64,000 nucleotides of DNA from Sciurus carolinensis (GCF_902686445.1 NC_062232.1:31516954-31580953), one strand, 5' to 3'. Shown: positions 24,140 through 36,145, counted from the first letter of the stretch. A program made the numbers and translations. The notes: generated from the sequence alone by a model not told the origin.

Positions 24140-25030
24140 CATTTAATAAAAGAAGACAGAAAATATAAGGGTTGGAGAGAATGTACAGAAGATAGGATCA
24201 TCACACACTGCTAGGGGTAGTCTTGTACTTCCTGGAAAACAGTCTAGTAGTTTCCCAAATGTTTCAACCTAGAGCTACCATAAAACCCAGCAGTTCCATT
24301 CCTAGGTACATACCCAAGAGAAACAAAACATAAGTCCACATAAAGACCTGTTTCATTGCGGCATTATTTCTAATAGACTTAAAGTGGAAACAATCCAAAC
24401 GCCCGTTAAGTGATGAATGAAAAAATCAAATGTGGTATATTCATAGAATGGAATTTTTTTCTTTTCTTTTTCTTTTTGTTTTTCATGCTGGGGATTTAAC
24501 TCGGGCACTTTACCACTGAGCCACATTCCCAGCACTTTTTATTTATTTATTTTGTTTTATTTTGAGACAGGGTCTCGCTAACTTACTGAGGCTGGCCTCC
24601 AACTTGCAATCCTCCTGTCTCAGCCTCCTAAACGACTGAGATTACAGGAATGAGCCAACACACCAGGCTTAGAATAGAATACTTGGGAGGAATCAAGTAT
24701 TGATACATATTACAAGTGAATAAACCTTGAAAGCATTATGCTAAGAGAGGACAAATGTTGAATCAGTCCACTTAAACATACAATGTCAAAAGCAGCAAAT
24801 TTATAGAGACAGAAAATGGACTATTGGTTGTCTAAAGATAGAGGTGATGAGGGATTTGGCAGTGATGGGTAAGAGCCACAGCACTTGTTTTCAGGGTAAT
24901 GAAAATGTTCTAGAATTGACTATGGTAATGGATATACAACTCAAGGAATATACTAAAACCATTGAACCATACAGTTTAAATGAGTGAATTGTGTAGTATG
25001 TGAATTATATCCCAATAAAGCTGTTAAGAT
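24140..25030 (+). mobile_element. Old L1M-like 3' end, split by a SINE
   Basis: GTTGGAGAGAATGTACAGAA, CAGTTCCATTCCTAGGTAC, GTGGTATATTCATAGAATGG, then after the SINE TTGGTTGTCTAAAGATAG and the terminal CCCAATAAAGCTGTT typical of old L1 3' ends. Confidence 0.75.
24455..24669 (-). mobile_element. B1-dID composite SINE, antisense, in L1
   Basis: TAGAATGGAA / TAGAATAGAAT flank it. Antisense ID GGGGATTTAACTCGGGCACT and antisense head CTCAGCCTCCTAAACGACTG. Confidence 0.9.
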
Positions 25031-25374
25031 GTCATCACAAATCAGGTAAGGAACTCAAAGCAAGTAGTATAAGAAACAAAGCTTTTGGGACCCTGATGTC
25101 CTCAAAAGGGAGCAAGGTCTGGTTTTGGAGCAGCAACTTCTCAGTACTGTTGAGAAACATTCAAACGACCTCAGATATAAGACCTGAAGAGTGCAGCCAA
25201 GTGTCCACATAAATAATAATGCTGGGCTGACCCCTGGACAGAGGCTCAGTTAATGCTGCAAAGTGATTTATTCTTGCCTAGCTCTGGAGCCCGGCAGGGT
25301 GCCTAGCACACAATGGTCACTCAGAAATTGAATTCAAATACAGGCCTATGGTAGTGAAGGGAATTCACTTCACC

Positions 25375-25455
25375 GAGTTCCAACAGCAGGTCTGCTTCTA
25401 ACTCTCTGTGTGACCTCAGACATATCCCTTCAACTGACTGAGCCAAGAGGCTCTT
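25375..25455 (+). mobile_element. MIR-like remnant
   Basis: CTTCTAACTCTCTGTGTGAC..CAGACATATCCCTTCAACTG follows the mammalian MIR core order. Confidence 0.5.
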
Positions 25456-25859
25456 GCTAAGACCCAGAGAGAATTACGTCTTGGGCATCCTCTTAGTCTA
25501 ACATTGCATAGTTCCATGAATTAGGGAGTCCACATAGCAGAGGCTAGCAGAGCCTGGGTATGATGGGGGAAACTTGTACAGGAATCTACACAGAGACACC
25601 CACCCAGAGGCTCAGGACTCGCCAGAGGCATGATCCCCAGCAGATGTCACCCATACCCACGGAAATCCTCCCAGGAACCAGGTTCCCTGCTAGTCTGTGA
25701 GGATAAAAAAATGAACAAGACCCTACAACCTGCCCTCATGGCATCAGATCTGTGAGTGGCTGATAATGAAACACTGCAATTTTGCCCCTTGAAAAGCTGA
25801 ATTAAAATCTAAATGTAAACAGAATTTCAATATCTATTAGCTATTGAAGAAATTGGAAA

Positions 25860-26040
25860 CTGGGCCCGGTGGTGCACACCTGTAATCCTAATGACTCAAG
25901 AGACTGAAAGAGGATCACAAGTTTGAGCACAGCCTGAGCAACTTTGCGAGACCCTGTCTCGAATTACAATAAAAAGGATTGAGGGGTACAGCACACTGAT
26001 AAAGCATCCTGGGTTCAATCCAAAATTAAAAAAGAAAGAA
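25860..26040 (+). mobile_element. B1-dID composite SINE, diverged
   Basis: GGTGGTGCACACCTGTAATC head. The ID half is short and altered (GATTGAGGGGTACAGCACAC). GAAATTGGAAC / GGAATTGGAAC flank it. Confidence 0.85.
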
Positions 26041-26051
26041 AGGAATTGGAA

Positions 26052-27270
26052 CCTTGGCCTGACAAATGCTGAGTCATTAGCAACATGTCTGTCAGAGTTC
26101 CTATAAGGAATGGCCACTCTGGGAACAGTTTGTGAAGGTGGGGGACGTAGCCACACCACCACTTCCTCATCATTCCACAATATGCCTGTAAAGCCTTGGT
26201 TCAATTCGCATCCTGTGGCCCTAATTTAACTGGTGTTTTAGAACATTCTTGGACGCCTGAAATTGGCAGATCCATTCAGCTCAGCCACCCACACAATAAG
26301 TGGCAGGCCAGGGTCAACCATTAGAGATCTTGGGGTATAACTGGCATTGAAGACATGCTCATTAAGCATAACTTGATGGACATTGCAAATAGTCGGTGAC
26401 AGCTGGGAAAACAAGTCACTGGTTCATGGAGATGATACTACAGGTCAGTATAAGAGCAAGACACAAAAAGTATTACAATGATATTTCAAGGCCAAGGCAG
26501 AAAGTCTGCCCTCAATTTCTATGTTTGGATCTGTCTATTGCTCATAAAAAAAGTTTTAAAACCGATATACGCAATTTACAACCCCAAATCTCTGGGATAA
26601 TCTAAACCATTATATCCAAACCCATTTATCTTCTCCCTGGAGAACAATGCAGAAAAAGGCATCCAATATGAGCTAATGATTACGGGTGAGTGAATCATTC
26701 AGCTCAGGAATGAGTGCTCCAGAGTGCGCCATGCTACCCGTAAGATCCAGGTGCAACCAATTATCATCTGGAAACCTTGGGTGTTTAGCAGTGCTACCAA
26801 TGACTTTTGTCTTGCGCAAGCTTTTCCCTTAAATTTTCGTCTGGAAAGACTGGTGTTACTAAATCTCTTAGAGTAATGTCCTGGGGTGATTTGATATCCA
26901 AGAGTCTCAGCAATTGATTATGCCCTGCCTTGTTGCCTGTCCAGTTGGATTCTTCAGTTCAGGGCACTGTTAATTTCCACTGACATTTTGCTATCTCGCA
27001 TTCCTTTTCCTTTGGAAAGTATCATCTTGGAAATTCTCATTAAATTCTGCAAGAATATTTGAAATAGAATGGTTCCATTCTCTGTCACAATTACTTCAAT
27101 TAATTAATCAACACACAAATATTGATTCAAGATCCTCCCCCAGCTCCCAGACATTGTGCTGAGGGGAGGTACAGTAAGTTGTCCGACCAGACCTGAAGGC
27201 AAGTAGAATCAATAATTATAGCTATCTTGTTTGGTGTTGCTATTTATTCATTTTTAACCTCCCCTCTCCT
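26052..27270. other. Putative intron tract, nothing clear
   Basis: Unique-looking AT-rich DNA. Wording near 27110-27190 (ACACAAATATTGATTCAAG..CAGACATTGTGCTGAGG) hints at an ancient mammalian L2/MIR relic, too degraded to call. Confidence 0.4.
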
Positions 27271-27276
27271 TTTTGT

Positions 27277-27350
27277 AGGTGCTGGTGATTGACCCCAGGG
27301 CTTCACACATGGTAAGTATGCACTGCATCATTGATCTTCACCCCAAGTTT
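27277..27350 (-). mobile_element. Diverged ID SINE, antisense
   Basis: GGTGCTGGTGATTGACCCCA and TCACACATGGTAAGTATGCA correspond to the antisense ID line with many changes. Confidence 0.7.
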
Positions 27351-28043
27351 GGTGCTGCTTTTTAAATGAGAACTGGAAACTGTACAGCTGGCTATAACTG
27401 GAAAGGCCACCTGCTCATTGGTTCAAAGTTTTCCTACTTTGTTGATTTCTGTGCCCATTAACTATTGATTTCTGGGCCCATTAAGTGCACATGTTTTTTC
27501 ATAGAATTCATGAAGACGATCTAGTGACAGGTGGTTCTCAGTTGGGGTAGGTCCTTCTCCCCAGAAAAAGGATATCCACACAGATTTTTGTTTCCAATTT
27601 CAAAACATTCTTAGGGAAGCCCACAGACCTCCTGATTTAACCTCCTTGGACCTTCAGCATCGCCATCTGAGCATCAGCATCTCTTGGCATCAACCTTCAG
27701 TATCCAGTCCAGTATTTCTGTGTGTCTCCTCTTTGTCCCCCTAGTATCTAGTGACCCATTTGTATTATAACATTTGCCAGCTGAGATAACTCTGTGTCTG
27801 TTTTCCCATAAGACAGATAAATATGGAAGAGAAGGAATTATATACCTTCTTCATCCTCAAATCGCAAGCATATTAACTATTTCACCATTCATACTCACTT
27901 GAAATCTCTGGATAGAGCCCAGGTTTCATGAGAGAAGGCAGAAACTGATTCTATTTCAAAACCTAAATTACCCAGAGAAGGAGCAGGATTAAAAGATCAC
28001 ATTCCTCCCCTCCAAAAAATGGCCCACAGAAGTTAGCAGTCAA

Positions 28044-28249
28044 CCAGGTGTGGTGATGCACACCTGTAATACCAGCTACTCAGGAGACTGACATAGGGAG
28101 ATCAAGTTCAAGGCCAGCCTCAGCAACTTAGCAAGGCCTTTAAGCAACTTAGTGAAACCCTACCTTGAAATAAAAATAAAAAGAACTGGGAATGTAGGTC
28201 AGTGGTAAAGCACCCCTGAGTTCAATCCCTAGTACCAGGAAAAAAAAAA
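28044..28249 (+). mobile_element. B1-dID composite SINE with 13-bp target duplication
   Basis: AGTTAGCAGTCAA is exact at 28031-28043 and 28250-28262. Both halves present, with an A10 tail. Confidence 0.93.
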
Positions 28250-28834
28250 AGTTAGCAGTCAAGAAATCACACAGTTGAGAACTAAGGGGCTGGCTTGAGA
28301 CTCTCTCTCCAAACTGGAACTTGTGATTATTCACACTGCTATTTTGGAAGTGAATCTTTAGCCTGAATATTAATCATCATTTGGCTGCTACAAATTTCAT
28401 CCGATGCTATAGCCTGGCAAAAGCAAACCTTCTTCTGTTTAAACTCTCTCTTCACTTTCAATTGCCAATTTCAGTTGTGTTCGCTGAAAGGGGAATTGAT
28501 GTAGCACACATATTTGCATTTACTAAGGAAACCATTCAACTACTTTGGAAAGGCCTGGAGCAAAGCATCCAACAAAAATAATAAATGCAAACTCCAGCTT
28601 GTGGCTGCTCTCAGTCTCTCAACTTACAGCCCCCAACAGAGAAAGTTATTGCTTAAACAGAGGGTGTTCATGGATTTAAAAGGAACTTCTGTAGCCAGCA
28701 AGCCATAGTGTCTATATAAATTCATGGTGGCACAAGGCCCTGTTTACCTGTGCATATTTCTTTCAGGTTCATTCCTATCTAATAGCTCAATACCAGAGTT
28801 GCAGGGTATAGTTAATTCAATGAGCACAAATATC

Positions 28835-29000
28835 CACTTGGCACTAGGTAGCAGTGCTAGGCATCGTGAGAAATACAAATAAGGGTAAGATATACCACAG
28901 CCCTGCTTTTAAGAGCTTAGAATTTAGGAGACGCAAGAGGAGTGCATAGATTATTATAATGCATGGCATATGTGATAAATACCACCAGAGAGCCATGAAG
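28835..29000 (+). mobile_element. Ancient mammalian LINE/MIR-type relic
   Basis: TTGGCACTAGGTAGCAGTGC, GAAATACAAATAAGG, CCCTGCTTTTAAGAGCTTAG follow the order of a common ancient mammalian repeat (L2/MIR class). Diverged. Confidence 0.45.
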
Positions 29001-29064
29001 AGCTGTGGGTCTTTAAAGAAAAGCAGAAGGTTTCCTATTTCAGGGATCAAAGAAAGGTTTCAGG

Positions 29065-29193
29065 GCCTGGGATTGTAGTTCAGTGGTAAAGTGCTTGCTT
29101 AGCATATGTGAGGCACTGGGTTTAATTCTCAGCAGCACATAAAAATAAATAAATAAAATAAAGGTCTATCAACAACTAAAAAAATATTTTAGA
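29065..29193 (+). mobile_element. ID SINE, first of two at one target
   Basis: GGGATTGTAGTTCAGTGGTA head and AATAAATAAATAAAATAAAGG tail. AAGAAAGGTTTCAGG is at both ends (29050-29064 and 29195-29209). Confidence 0.92.
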
Positions 29194-29209
29194 AAAGAAA
29201 GGTTTCAGG

Positions 29210-29290
29210 AGACTGTAGGTGTAACTCAGTGGTCAAGCACATGCTTAGCATGTACCAAGATATTGGTGTGATACCCAGCATCACTGAAAA
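29210..29290 (+). mobile_element. ID SINE, second at the same target
   Basis: GTGTAACTCAGTGGTCAAGC, AGCATGTACCAAG and a B box GTGTGATACCC. It begins right after GAAAGGTTTCAG and is followed by GAAAGGTTTCAT near 29292, a third copy of the same short target. Confidence 0.85.
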
Positions 29291-29624
29291 AGGAAAGGTT
29301 TCATCAAAGTGTGTATGTTGTGGGGTGGGGGGCTGGACAATGGGCAGAATTTGGTCAGACAAGTGGCCAGGGGCAGGCGTTCCAGGTGTAGGAAACAGAA
29401 CCTGCCAAGAAGAAAGAGATGTAACCCAAATTTTGTAAGGACAGGTAGTCTATTTTAGCTGAGTTATAGAAAATCAGGGGAGAGGGGCTCAAAAATTAGG
29501 CTGGAAGCAAACTGTGTACCCCATGATAACCACAGAGAAGGAACAGGGATCTGCTGCTTGGAGTTTCTGAGCAGTGGAGTAATGTGATTAAAAAAACAGT
29601 GTAAAACTTATCAAGAATACAAAT

Positions 29625-30045
29625 AATAATAAGTGTTGGTGAGAATGTGGAGGATGCGGTAGATTTATACATTGTCGGTAGACTGAAAATTAGTGTAACC
29701 ACTCTGGAAAGCAGTATAGAGATTCCTCAAAAACTAGCAATGGAATCACCCTATGACCCAGGTATCCCGCTCCTTGGTATTTATCCAAAAGTTCCAAAAT
29801 CAGCATACTATAGGCATACAGCTACATCGATGTTTATGGCAGCACAATCCACAAAAATCAAGCTTATGGGAGCAACCTAGGTGCCCTTCACCAAGATGAA
29901 TGGATTCAGAGGAAAGGGAACAGGGGGAGGGAGGAGGAAAGGGGAAGGGGAAGTAGTGGGGACTGAATTAGAGCAAATTATATTCCATACTTGTATAATT
30001 ATGTCAAAATGAACCTTAGTATTATATATAACTAAAAAAAGGTGT
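29625..30045 (+). mobile_element. L1 3' end fragment
   Basis: GTTGGTGAGAATGTGGAGGA, ACTCTGGAAAGCAGTATAGA, CTCCTTGGTATTTATCC and TTTATGGCAGCACAATCCAC are L1 ORF2 C-terminal wording. A 3'UTR with GGGAGGGAGGAGG and a CATACTTGTATAATTATGTC end follows. Confidence 0.85.
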
Positions 30046-30049
30046 GAAG

Positions 30050-30724
30050 TCAATGTTCTTAAAAGACCAGTATCTAACTAAAAGAAAAATGAGTTCAAAT
30101 GAGAGAGATTCAAAGGGAAAATGTTACAGCAATAACCTAAAAGAGAATGGTTGTCGTTAATTATGGTGTAAAGACTGAGGACGTGGGAAGGTTTGAAGTC
30201 GGCACTTTAATGATGGTTTCTGGAGTCTCATTCAGCTCACAAATCCGTGAAATGAGAAGTAGTAACAAAAACATACTGTACCCAAAGTGTCATCAATGAA
30301 GACAATGTCAGACATAAAATGGCCTGCTCTCCCTAGCATATCTCCTTTCTACTGCAGAGTAATTTTGTCATCTGATTACATGTTTAAACCCAAATAGAAA
30401 TTTCTAGCCTGCTCCGGGTGAGATTTTAATTATATAGCTTGAGCCAGGTGCTCTGTTCCTAATACTTATCTCCAAATGTGACATTTCAGAAGACTGCCTT
30501 GACTGATATGGTTTGCTTTGATGTTTTGCAAACATGCTCAGTTTTTCTCACTGGTGAAGCTACGCTACTTTACCAGTGCTCTCCAAACCTAGGAATATTC
30601 TGAAAGCCTTTCTTAGTGGCTATAGTACTCATTCCCCATCTTCAGCTTTGTTTGCTGAAGGAGGTGGAGTGAACTTCCAAAATCTCAGATGTAAGTAAGG
30701 AATAGAATCAATCAAAATTCCCAT
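30050..30724. other. Tract without a recognised feature
   Basis: AT-rich unique-looking DNA between an L1 and a SINE. No frame longer than chance. Confidence 0.45.
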
Positions 30725-30730
30725 CTCAAC

Positions 30731-30952
30731 AGCATGCAGTGGCGCATGCCTGTAATTCCAGCCGCCTGGGAGGCTGAGGCAGGAGGATTGTGAGTTCAAA
30801 GCCAGCTTCAGCAACTTAGCCAGGCCCTGAGCAACTTAGTGAGACATGTCTTAAAATAAAATATTTAAAAAAGGGCAGGAGATGCAGCTCAGTGGTTAAG
30901 AGCCCCTGGGTTTAATCCCTGGTACCAAAAAAAAAAAAAAAAAAAAAAAAAG
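30731..30952 (+). mobile_element. B1-dID composite SINE with A tail
   Basis: GCAGTGGCGCATGCCTGTAA start, GCAGGAGATGCAGCTCAGTG second half, GGTTTAATCCCTGG, then about 23 A. Confidence 0.9.
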
Positions 30953-30954
30953 AA

Positions 30955-31508
30955 TTCATACAATAATAAATGCAGGGGAAAGGAACACTTTTACACTGTT
31001 GGTCAGATTGTGAATTAATACAACCACCCCTATGGATATCAGTATGGAGGTTCCCCAAAAGACTCCAAATGGAACCATCATATGACCCAACAATACCACT
31101 CCTTGGTATTTATCTTAAAGAATAAAAAGTCAGCATAACCACATTTATAGCAGCACAATTCACAATAACCAAACTATGGAACCAGCCTAGATGTCCATGA
31201 ACAGATGAGTGGATAAAGAAAATGTGGTATATATACACAATGGAGTTTTACTCAGTCATAAAGAAAAATGAAATTATGTCATTTGCAGGAAAATGGCTAG
31301 AACCAGAGACCGTTATGTTAAGGGCATAAGTCAAACTCAGAACATCAAGGATCACACGTTTTCTCTCATATGTGGGAGCTAGAGAAGAAAAAGGAAGAGA
31401 AAAGTAGCTGGGGACCGGGGGTGGGGATGCATGTCATGTGAAACTACATGGGAGACCAGTAGAGTAGAGGAAGAGGACTACGGAAGGGAGGAGGAGAGAG
31501 AAAGGGGA
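30955..31508 (+). mobile_element. L1 3' end fragment
   Basis: TACACTGTTGGTCAGATTGT, CTATGGATATCAGTATGGAG, GTGGTATATATACACAATGG and TTTTCTCTCATATGTGGGAG are L1 ORF2 end and 3'UTR wording. An in-frame break near 31130 removes part of the usual text, so it is a relic. Confidence 0.88.
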
Positions 31509-31625
31509 GGTTCAATTCCCAGTACCAAAAAATTTAAAAAATAAAACAAAAAGGTTGAGGATGTAGCTCAGTAGTAGAGCACCCCTGGGTTCAACTCCCA
31601 GTACCAAAACAAAACAAAACAAAAA
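31509..31625 (+). mobile_element. Two partial ID halves in tandem
   Basis: GGTTCAATTCCCAGTACCAA, then AAGGTTGAGGATGTAGCTCA..CACCCCTGGGTTCAACTCCC. The first lacks its A-box end, which is joined directly to the L1 tail. Confidence 0.8.
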
Positions 31626-33000
31626 AACCTCCCATCATCTCTTCTCATAAGCAGACAAACACAATCACAGACAACTTTACTAGGAATTCTCCATAGACTT
31701 CATGTTTTTTGGTAGACACTGCATCTTTGCAAGGCTGCAAAAAAATAAAAGGGCCAGAAAAGCTGCATCAAATTCAAAGATGGAAGAACTCCAGAGACCT
31801 TCCAGGGGTGGGAATGGGAATAATTTACTCTTACTCTGACAGATTTGCTATAAAAGCTCAGATGGTTACATAATTGGGGTGCCGATGAGGCCCTAGATCT
31901 CTTCCTCCCTCTTTGAGAAGCTCCAGATTCAAAACCGCTTACTTTCTCTCTTACTAGAGACATGATGTCCACTCTGAAATGATCTTTATTAAAATCGGTC
32001 GCCCACACTTAGGGTGAACTCAGTTGATGCGATCTGCCTCCAGACCCACAGGTCTAGAGAGTTCCCCTCCCCAGCCTTCCCAAACCTCTGGCTTGGACTG
32101 AAATCCTCTCCTGTGGATTCAACAGCCCCTGCAGAGCTCATTTCCCAAGATATCCCATTGAGGTGTGCCAAGAAAAGGCCCAGAGGAGTGCTTTTCAAGT
32201 TGCTCCAACTGGCTTCAGCTCATCTGTGGTCTGAGCAGAGTCAGAGGGCAGGTTAGGAATCAATGGAAGTGGTGACAAAGAGGAGCACAGTGGCTCCCAG
32301 CTGGGGGGACCTGCAGGCTGGCAGAGGGAGCCAGGAAAGCCAGGGGCAAGGCCCCAGACGCGAGGAATAGTAAGTGCCCAAACTGGCAAATATCTGATCC
32401 CTTGGGTGGCTGGGCCCTGGTAGCAAGCTGTACTATATAAGGGTAGAAGCTGAGAGAAAGGAGTGGGGAGGGCAGAGAAAGGGGGGTCAGGGTCACATGG
32501 AAAAGGAGAGGAGGCTCCTCCCCAAGAAAGGCTCAAATCAAGAAGTTGCAATTCTGAGGTGGCTCACAGGCACCTCCCAATTCAGTGTGAAAAGCTCCAC
32601 TTTCTCATCTCCTTCCCCTGCTCCCCTAAAGCTGCTCCTGGTCCACGTACTGACTCCTCTGCTCACTCAAGGTTTATTTTATCTTCACTCCTGCCAAAGC
32701 AGGTGGGAGCAGGGACACCAACACACTATGGGAATGGCAATTGCCTGGCGCTGAGAATAGTCTCCTTTCTGCTTTGCCCCAGGGTCAGTTCCTACAAAAA
32801 AGCTTAAAACTTACGAGAATTAGCTCAGAGCACAAATGTTCCTGTTTATTAATCTATACATTTGTTTTACACATTCATTCATTTGCCATATTCAGAGGAT
32901 TTCCAACAGCCATCCCTACATCTTCCAAACATCTACCTGAGAACCCCTACACATTTTATCACAATTTGAGAGGTTCTTTCTTAGACCCTTCTTTGTTTGT
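31626..33000. other. Putative SRPX intron 1, unique sequence
   Basis: Relatively GC-rich between 32.0 and 32.8 kb, with overlapping frames on both strands (up to 118 codons) but no domain or splice-flanked exon that I can defend. It lies 1-2.5 kb inside the gene from the CpG island, so regulatory sequence is possible but not shown. Confidence 0.4.
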
Positions 33001-33004
33001 TTGT

Positions 33005-33196
33005 TTGTTTATATTTATTGGTGCTGGGAATTGAACCCAGAGGTGCTTTACCCCAAGAACTACATCCCCAGCTCATTTTTATTTTTTTATTTTGAGACAG
33101 TCTCCCTACGTTGCTGAGGCTGCTCCTGAACTTGTCATCTTTCTGCCTCAGCCTCCCGAGTCTCTGAGATTACAGGCCTGTGCCACTCAGACCCCA
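33005..33196 (-). mobile_element. B1-dID composite SINE, antisense
   Basis: TTGTTTGTTTGTTTATATTT tail, GGTGCTGGGAATTGAACCCA ID half, CTCAGCCTCCCGAGTCTCTG head. It sits just inside the gene from the CpG island. Confidence 0.9.
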
Positions 33197-33479
33197 GATT
33201 TAAACCGTTCATAATGCTGATGAACACAAAGCCATATATGTACAAGTCCTACGGTTCATGTCACCCACTTTCCCATTAATAGTAAATTAAGAGCCCGCGC
33301 ATGGATTTCTTTTTCATTCCAAGGCCACAGGGATGCATGGCAAGTCGCTCTGCTCCCCTGAAGCTCTCGGTTAACATCACTGTAAAGAAGTTAGCTGGAG
33401 TTTTGTAAAGGGCATTTCCAGAGAGAATTTTACGCACATCTTGAGAGCTCCCCCAAAACACTAGGGTTCCCTTAGATGC

Positions 33480-34560
33480 TGGAGACCACGCCCTCCATCA
33501 ACAAGAAGCCGCACCCCGTGCCCAGTGGAGCTGCGCGCGTCTCCCTCTTTCCCTGGGGCTAACCAAGTGCATGCCACATGTCACCACTCTCCGTTGGCAC
33601 CTTTCCCTCAGAGAAGCAGACTTTCTCGGAATCCCCAGCAGGGGGGGTTTCGGAGATGCAGAGGAGGCTCCGCCCGTGCGGTCCACAGGAATCGCTCTCC
33701 CAGCCCCTGCCTGGGACTTCCAGAGGGAGGGAGTAGGGACTTCTTCCAGGACAAGCTGCCAAGACTGGAGCCCTGGCCGTGAGCGTCCGTGTGAGAGGCA
33801 AAATGCCGGGTGATGAGAAAGCAGCAAGCCTGCAGCCAAACTTTCTCTTCGAAGCCTCCTATGCGATCAAGGGTGTGATTTGAACTTTGGAGCCCTGGAC
33901 ACTGAAGGAGTCGGGCTTGGGTTCCGGGCGCCGCAAGGGCACCCCGCACCTGGTGATGCAAGAGACTGCTCTGCCTTCCAGGTGCCCAGGAGCGAACCCC
34001 GCTCCACGATGCCGGGTTCCTGGGCTACGAAAGACGAGTTCAGAGCAAACAAAGGGTGCCCCCCGCACCTCCCTGGGTCGAAGCAAAGTGTTCCAGAGGC
34101 GGCTCCGGGGTCCCCGGTGTCCAGCTGCAGAGAAAACCCCACCTCTGGCTCCTACCTGGGAAGCCGCGGCTCGGCGGGACACGCAGGAGGAGCAACAGCA
34201 GCAACGCGGGCTGCAGCAGCAGCGCGGGCCGGAGTACCGGGCTCCCCATGGCCAGCTGGCGCTTCGCTGGGCTCAGCAGCGCAGCGCAGCGCGCTTCCAG
34301 GGGGCGGCAGGAGACCGAGCAGACCTGGGGGTTGCGCTGCTTGCCGGCGAAGGCCAGGCTGGAAAACTCCTCCTCTCGCCTCTTTCCCTCCCTCTCTCCC
34401 TCCCTCTCTCCCTCCCGCCTGGGGCCTGCCCTCCTTCCTCCGCCTCCCTGGAACACAGCACAGTTTGGGGCTCCGACCCACCCACCTACCCGCTCCTTTT
34501 GTGTCAGTGATTCTTCTGGAAAGGAGGCTGTCCCGTAGGGCCAGAGATCGCCAGGGAGGT
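33480..34560. promoter_or_regulatory. CpG-rich promoter island of the SRPX-like gene
   Basis: GC content and CpG density jump here (for example GAGCTGCGCGCGTC near 33528 and AGCGCAGCGCAGCGCGC near 34276) and fall off on both sides. A polypyrimidine stretch (CCCTCCCTCTCTCC) lies at 34385-34425, upstream of the minus-strand ATG. Many long frames here on both strands come from high GC. The exact transcription start cannot be read from sequence alone. Confidence 0.75.
34156..34249 (-). CDS. SRPX: SRPX first coding exon (signal peptide)
   Basis: On the minus strand an ATG in the CpG island opens a 94-nt coding segment giving MGSPVLRPALLL, then QPALLLLLLLRVPPSRGFP: a short N-region, a leucine-rich core and a small-residue end, a typical signal peptide. 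It stops at CCCAG|GTAGGA, a good splice donor, in phase 1. From memory the start and the RVPPSR..FPG end match SRPX, a secreted or cell-surface sushi-domain protein encoded on mammalian X chromosomes. The rest of the protein (sushi and HYR domains) would be coded by exons at lower coordinates, beyond this window or unseen within it. The identification rests on about 31 residues. Another secreted protein with a leucine-rich signal is possible but unlikely. Confidence 0.8.
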
Positions 34561-35371
34561 GCCCCAGCAAACCAAAATATTCTAAAACTATAATTCTTTG
34601 CTCCACTTACATGCCACCCCATTACCCCCAATACACACACTGGTGGCTCCACCGCCTTGCAGCTCCTGGGACCCTAGAATGATGCCATCCGCGCAAAAAT
34701 CTGCCGGAGTCGCACACAGAGAGAAGTAGCTACCTAGTGGTCCAGAGTAACCCGCTGAGGCTGGATACCACAGCCAGGATCGCTGATTTGACCCTAACGA
34801 CCGCGCCCCAAGTTCGCTGTTATTGTGTTCACGGTACCAAAAAGAAAATGACGCTTAGAAACTTGCCTAGGTTCATGCTGTTATTGGCAGAGTGGGAATT
34901 AGAATTTAGGTGTGCATATATGCCGGCGCCAAAGTCCATGCTACTGGGCATTTTGATTCTCTTTTGCAAAGAAATGAATCAGAAGCCGGGCTGGGTGCGT
35001 GCCTGCCGAACTAAGGTTTAAGATGGGACTTCAGGCTCTTTGCAGGGTCAGCTGATGGGAGGGAGCACAAAGCACAGAAAGTTCCCTGTCTCATCCTCAA
35101 GGATCCAGCTGCAGCTTCCTGCAGCCATATCTCCCACATTTCCTGGGTTGTTCTCAGCCACCCCAAGGACATCAGGACCAGCCCAGAGTCTCCACCCTGT
35201 GGCCTGGCATCAGGATAGGATTTCTAGGCTGTCCCCAGGATGGATTTGGTTTCTTTGAGGCAAAGAGAAAGCTTCTCACAGTTTTGATTTTTGTTGTATT
35301 TTTGATAAACCCATAAGGTAAGTCCCTTTACTGCTCAAGAGAGATCATTTTTGTTTTGTTTTTTTGTTTTT
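34561..35371. other. Upstream flank of the CpG island
   Basis: Unique-looking sequence on the upstream side of the promoter. The 94-codon plus frame at 34737-35021 has no motif I recognise. Confidence 0.4.
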
Positions 35372-35573
35372 CATATTGGGGATTGAACCCAGGGTTGCTC
35401 TACCACTGAGCTACACCCCCGGTTCCTTTTATTATTTATTTGTTTGTTTGTTTGTTTGTTTTTATTTTGAGACAGTCTCAAAGTTGCCGAGGGTCTTAGT
35501 AAGTTGCTGAGGCTGGCCTTGAACTTGGCAATCCTCCTGCCTTAGCCTCTTGAGGCAAACCACAGCTCCCAGC
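35372..35573 (-). mobile_element. B1-dID composite SINE, antisense
   Basis: GGGATTGAACCCAGGGTTGC and CTACCACTGAGCTACACCCC, a TTTGTTTGTTTGTTTG linker, and a head that is deleted near its end (CTTGAGGCAAACCACAGCTC). Confidence 0.88.
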
Positions 35574-36027
35574 CAGAAAGACCTTAACTAAGGCAAATTC
35601 CAATAGGGGCCACTACATTAAGTTATACAGTTTGGGCACTGCCCAAAGGCTCCAAGAGGAAAGGGCAAGAGAGAGCCCAAATCCATCTGCCTCTAGGTGC
35701 TGGGAACCCTGTGCATTGACAGGGGTCACATGCACTGTAGAGATACATCTTTCTCTTTGTCACAGTTGTCTGGTTTCTTAGCTAGGCTAAGGTCCCTGGG
35801 AGCGCTCACTCAGAAGGTTTTGAATGTGTTTATCCAGAAGGGATGCCTTTCCTAATTCTCAGGAAAGCCCCTGGGCTTGAACTTTCATCTTACACTCTCT
35901 AGTGCCTGGGGGAAATTCTTTCTATCGCCTGCTGATACCTCCTCAGGGAGTCAACAGCCCTTTTTGAGTCTCAGGAAAATGGGGAAGTCAGGCTCCTCTG
36001 TGACTTTTATCAGACCAGACTCTCTAG

Positions 36028-36145
36028 GGAGTAGTTTTCAATCCTGTCCATGCACAGGAAAGGCCCCCAGGGGAGCTTCATGAAAATACCATATTCAGAC
36101 TGTACCCCAGACCAATGAAATCAGAAGCCTTAGGGACGTGACCTT
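36028..36145. mobile_element. Degenerate MER5A-like remnant
   Basis: GTAGTTTTCAATCC..CAGGGGAGCTTCATGAAAAT..CCCCAGACCAATGAAATCAG follows the MER5A word order with many changes. Confidence 0.5.

Noticed and set aside
33880..34593. Long plus-strand frames (up to 237 codons) across the CpG island
   Set aside because: High GC makes stops rare. Several frames on both strands are open at once, and only the minus-strand signal exon has a matching ATG, leader and splice donor.
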